9,872 nt of DNA, from assembly GCA_030043545.1 (NCBI GenBank), contig JASHXM010000224.1, positions 1 through 9,872 of the forward strand, given 5' to 3'. The translations under genes and the position numbers were made by a program. The DNA is from Thermoplasmata archaeon (GTDB lineage Archaea > Thermoplasmatota > Thermoplasmata > Lutacidiplasmatales > UBA184). The notes under the pieces were generated by a model that did no database searches, had not been told where the DNA came from, and saw nothing but the letters and a program-made list of their open reading frames with translations. Shown one piece after another: positions 7,413 through 9,872 of the stretch (positions are counted from its first letter, which is position 1; every line of letters begins with the position of its first letter).

Positions 7413-8721
7413 CGGATCGCTCCGGGGCGGGGGAGTAGCGAACGGTGACGCGATGTTGCCGGTCGAACAGCGATCGGGCTCGCTCCCGCACCTCCTTCGC
7501 GCTCGTGCGTCGAAGGGTGTTGTACAGCCGGTCCTCCAGCCCCGGAGGTCCGACCGTCTCAAAGTAGCCGAGCCGGAAGCCGACCCGGGTCGCGCCTTCG
7601 TACGCGAGCGCCCGACCGCGTTCGATCTTCGTCCGAAGCTCCCGCATCTCGGAGGCCGTCGGGCCGTCGCGGGCGAGTCGCCCGACGGCCCGGTCGATGG
7701 CGGCCTCCAACCGCTCGAGGCGAACGCCCCGGGCGGCGAGGGCGTGCACGGTGAAGAGGCTCGGATAGGTCCGGGGGCGCCAGTCGCTCCCCGCTCGCAC
7801 CGCCAGGCCGGGGTCGACGAGCGCGCGGTAGAGCCGGGAGGTCGGGTGCTCGCCGGACCGCCCCCAGAACGATCCGGCCGCGAACAGGCGGGTCTCCCCG
7901 CCGAGGAGCGCGTCGATCAGCATCGTGGCGGGGGTCGCCGGATCATCGAGCGCCGGTGCCCGCCAACCAACCTCCACGTACGGGGTCGTCCCAGGGCCCG
8001 CGAGGTCCGACTGCCGGGGACCGGTCGCCGCGGGTTCCACATCGGCGACCTCGACCGACGCCCCGGTCCCCGGGATCCGGGAGAATCGACGACGTACCTC
8101 GCGCTCGGTCGGGCGGAGATCGAACCCGCCGGCGATGACGAGGGTCGCGTTCTTCGGGCCGTAGTACGTGCGGTAGTAGTCGCGCAGCTCCTCCGGCGTC
8201 ATCTGCTCGATGTCGAGGCGCCGCCCGAGCGCGTCCCACCGGTACGGGTGGTGCCGGAAGGCGAGCTGGTACAGCTCCTCCTCGACGCGGAACTCCGGCC
8301 AGTTCTCGTTCCCCTCCCGCTCGGAGTGGATCACGGTCCGCTCCCGCTCGACCTCGGCGTCCTCGATCTTCGCGCGGGTCATCCGATCCGCCTCGATGTC
8401 GAGCGGCACGGCGAGGTGGGCCCGCGGGACCGTGGTGAAGTACGCGGTGAAGTCGGTGTCGGTGAAGGCGTTCAGCGCGCCCCCGACGCCGACGACCGCG
8501 CGATCGATCTCGCCCTTCCCGTACTTGGGAGAGCCCTGGAACAGCATGTGCTCGACCCAGTGCGACGCGCCGGTGATGCCGGGGCGCTCGTTCTTCGAGC
8601 CGACCCGGTACCAGACCCAGACGCTCGCGGTCGGGCTGTCGTCGGACGGGGCGAGCACGACCCGAAGCCCGTTCGGAAGGGAGAACCGGCGGACCGCCGG
8701 CCGGAACGCGGTCGAGGACAC
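7405..8721 (-). CDS. M16 family zinc metallopeptidase, catalytic subunit
   Basis: This is a 438-aa zinc-dependent endopeptidase subunit of the pitrilysin/processing-peptidase family. The N-terminal lobe begins FSLPNGLRVVLAP and has the inverted zinc motif HWVEH at 54-58. The third zinc ligand is E134 in ERTVIHSE, 75 residues on, as in the family. HHPYRWDALG (around residues 160-170) and YYGPKNATLVIAGGF are further M16 hallmarks. In the C-terminal lobe the usual R...GLaY motif is changed to SRLYRALVDPGLAVRA, so the substrate-binding Arg and Tyr are absent; the downstream subunit supplies them. The start is a GTG at 8721. The frame stays open upstream to 9255, but that extension is Arg/Pro-rich, antisense to the next gene, and crosses the TATA box at 8745-8750, which sits 26-27 bases before the GTG. 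No signal peptide is visible. The substrate is unknown; M16B enzymes usually degrade or process peptides. Confidence 0.92.
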   Translation of the reverse strand: MSSTAFRPAVRRFSLPNGLRVVLAPSDDSPTASVWVWYRVGSKNERPGITGASHWVEHMLFQGSPKYGKGEIDRAVVGVGGALNAFTDTDFTAYFTTVPRAHLAVPLDIEADRMTRAKIEDAEVERERTVIHSEREGNENWPEFRVEEELYQLAFRHHPYRWDALGRRLDIEQMTPEELRDYYRTYYGPKNATLVIAGGFDLRPTEREVRRRFSRIPGTGASVEVADVEPAATGPRQSDLAGPGTTPYVEVGWRAPALDDPATPATMLIDALLGGETRLFAAGSFWGRSGEHPTSRLYRALVDPGLAVRAGSDWRPRTYPSLFTVHALAARGVRLERLEAAIDRAVGRLARDGPTASEMRELRTKIERGRALAYEGATRVGFRLGYFETVGPPGLEDRLYNTLRRTSAKEVRERARSLFDRQHRVTVRYSPAPERSDE

Positions 8722-8847
8722 GGCGGTCGCGGAGCGGCCGCGAGATATAACCCGCACCCGCGCGCCCGGCCCGCCCTCGAAACGTTTTGATGCAGGGACC
8801 CGTTCGCCGCTCGGCGCGCGCGGCGGGCCGGGACGGCGCGGGGAGCG
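8722..8847. other. Divergent intergenic region between the M16 operon and the membrane-protein gene
   Basis: These 126 bases separate two diverging genes. The left end holds the M16 TATA box. For the rightward gene the only AT-rich patch is around 8778-8790 (GAAACGTTTTGAT). If it acts as a TATA element it would start transcription near 8810, leaving a leader of roughly 38 bases before the GTG at 8848. The remainder is G+C-rich, and I see no other signal in it. Confidence 0.4.
8743..8752 (-). promoter_or_regulatory. TATA box for the M16 peptidase operon
   Basis: The minus strand reads GGTTATATCT. The TTATAT core (8745-8750) is centred about 26.5 bases ahead of the GTG at 8721, matching a leaderless archaeal transcript. 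It decides between the GTG at 8721 and the longer open frame. One promoter here would serve both overlapping M16 genes. Confidence 0.7.
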
Positions 8848-9872
8848 GTGGGGGGACGGCGGGAGCGTCGGTCGTCGCGCCGCAGCGCGAAGCCGGTCGG
8901 AGCGGTCGTCGCGACCCTCTTCGGGGGGGCGGCGATCCTCGGCTACTCCGCCTGGGTCCTGCCGACGGCCGCTCAGGTGTACCTCCGGTGCAATCCGCCG
9001 CCGGCGGGGACGATCTGCGCGTACCACGCGTTCTGGGGGTTCTCCCCCACGATCTTCGTCATCGCCGCGCTCGTCGGCGTCGCCTGCGGCGCCGCGCTGC
9101 TGATCCTCGGCTTCTTCCTCTGGAACCGACCCCGCGCGGCGCTCCCGATCGGCGTCGGGGTCGTGGCGGCCGCCGCGGTGAGCGTCGTCGCCTACGGGGG
9201 CGCGTACGCGGGGCTCGCGATGGGCGTCGCCGGCGGCGTGTTGGCGATCCGTCATCGGGTGGGCGGCAGCCGCTCGTTGACCGAGTGGACCCCGACCGGC
9301 GCGGCCGCGACCGAGAGCCGGGACGGATCGCCCCCTACTGCCGGGTCGGGCTCGGCGCGCCCGCCGCCGACGGTCGACCCCGAGGCGTACGCGCCGCTCC
9401 CTCCGGCCCCCCGTCGGTTCCCTCGACCGCTCCCAGACGCCGCTCCGTCGGGGAGCCCTGCCCGTGGATCTCCCGACGGGCGGTCGCCGCAGCTCCCCCA
9501 GTACACCTCGATCTCCCAGGCCTTGGCGGCGGTACGGGGGGAGCCCGCGCCCCGGGCCGTCCCAGTCCGTACGCCGAGCCCGTCAGCCCCGCCGCCCCTC
9601 CCGACCCCGCGGAGCGCGGAGGCGCGGACGACGGTCCCTCTGGTCCCGGCAGCGAGCGCTCCGTCGGAGACGCCCGATCGCGTCATCGCTCCGCCGGCGG
9701 CCCCCCCGCCGGGTGTGACCGGTGCTCCGCCCCCGCTACCCGCCCCGCCGGCGGCGACCACCCCGGCCGCGCCGCCGACGGAGCGGCGTCAACAAACGTG
9801 GAAGTGCCCCAAGTGCGGCCTCAAGAACGCGCCGTGGTCCGCGACGTGCACCCGCTGTCGCGCCCCGGCGCC
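8848..9872 (+). CDS. Multi-span membrane protein with Pro/Ala-rich linker and RanBP2-type zinc finger, 3' partial
   Basis: This frame runs without a stop from after the TGA at 8788-8790 to the window end. I chose the GTG at 8848 because it is the only plausible start before the first membrane span; no TATA box sits at the leaderless distance, so the start is uncertain. An Arg-rich N-terminus is followed by about four membrane spans (near 8896-8961, 9046-9123, 9139-9198 and 9199-9249). The outer loop between spans 1 and 2 has two cysteines (8989 and 9016). An even span number and the positive N-terminus put both ends in the cytosol. About 180 residues of Pro/Ala/Ser-rich, probably disordered sequence follow. 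The tail at 9799-9858 reads W-x-C-x2-C-x3-N-x6-C-x2-C, exactly the RanBP2-type zinc-finger pattern; such fingers bind ubiquitin-like proteins or RNA in other systems. I do not recognise the family. A generic zinc ribbon is the alternative reading. Confidence 0.7.
   Translation, partial: MGGRRERRSSRRSAKPVGAVVATLFGGAAILGYSAWVLPTAAQVYLRCNPPPAGTICAYHAFWGFSPTIFVIAALVGVACGAALLILGFFLWNRPRAALPIGVGVVAAAAVSVVAYGGAYAGLAMGVAGGVLAIRHRVGGSRSLTEWTPTGAAATESRDGSPPTAGSGSARPPPTVDPEAYAPLPPAPRRFPRPLPDAAPSGSPARGSPDGRSPQLPQYTSISQALAAVRGEPAPRAVPVRTPSPSAPPPLPTPRSAEARTTVPLVPAASAPSETPDRVIAPPAAPPPGVTGAPPPLPAPPAATTPAAPPTERRQQTWKCPKCGLKNAPWSATCTRCRAPA

Noticed and set aside
7039..8790. Rightward 583-codon open frame opposite the M16 pair
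   Set aside because: Both M16 proteins are clearly coded on the other strand with family motifs. This frame has no motif of its own.
8722..9255. N-terminal extension of the catalytic M16 gene up to 9255
   Set aside because: The extra residues are Arg/Asp/Pro-rich, antisense to the membrane-protein gene, and read through the TATA box at 8745-8750. The GTG at 8721 gives a normal M16 N-terminus.
9252..9761. Leftward 169-codon Gly/Ala-rich open frame
   Set aside because: It is the antisense of the Pro/Ala linker of the membrane protein; Gly-rich complement of Pro codons explains it.
1..9872. Search for CRISPR arrays, insertion-sequence ends, tRNA or rRNA
   Set aside because: Reading through, I saw no spaced direct repeats, transposase-like protein, terminal inverted repeats or RNA-gene core sequence. 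A covariance-model scan would settle small RNAs.

Overview
The window looks like chromosomal DNA of a G+C-rich archaeon, most likely a Thermoplasmatota lineage. Four things point there. It has an archaeal-type D-aminoacyl-tRNA deacylase (DTD2). It has the C-terminal part of a thermopsin-like (A5) protein. Two secreted or membrane proteins carry the FTESGL/WSV Ig-like module that I associate with secreted Thermoplasmata proteins. Three genes have a TATA box centred 25-27 bases ahead of the start codon, which is the layout of archaeal leaderless transcripts. Third codon positions are almost all G or C, so every real gene casts long false ORFs in other frames. The lineage is inferred from these traits, not measured.

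Layout, left to right. Positions 1-1299 (+) hold the 3' part of a thermopsin-like surface protein with one Ig-like module, one membrane span and a cytosolic zinc ribbon. Positions 1312-2148 (+) hold dtdA, a translation-quality enzyme, 12 bases behind it and probably co-transcribed. A short convergent junction follows. Positions 2167-5703 (-) hold a large secreted right-handed beta-helix protein ending in four Ig-like modules. Positions 5810-6067 (-) hold a small ribbon-helix-helix regulator whose promoter carries a tandem 10-bp-period repeat over the TATA box. Positions 6141-7412 and 7405-8721 (-) hold two overlapping M16 peptidase genes. The promoter-proximal gene keeps the HxxEH zinc site but has lost the C-terminal R...Y motif; the distal gene has lost HxxEH but keeps R...Y. 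Positions 8848-9872 (+) hold the 5' part of a divergent membrane protein with about four spans, a long Pro/Ala-rich linker and a RanBP2-type zinc finger at the window edge.

How the genes fit together. The M16 pair is translationally coupled and reads as one split, probably heterodimeric metallopeptidase. The RHH protein probably controls its own promoter, and the beta-helix gene downstream has a similar TATA region. The thermopsin-like and beta-helix proteins share a surface-protein module. The two end genes share a plan of membrane spans, Pro-rich tail and cytosolic zinc finger. I see no mobile element, CRISPR array, tRNA or rRNA. The longest gene-free stretch is the divergent region 8722-8847, and no gap exceeds 300 bases.
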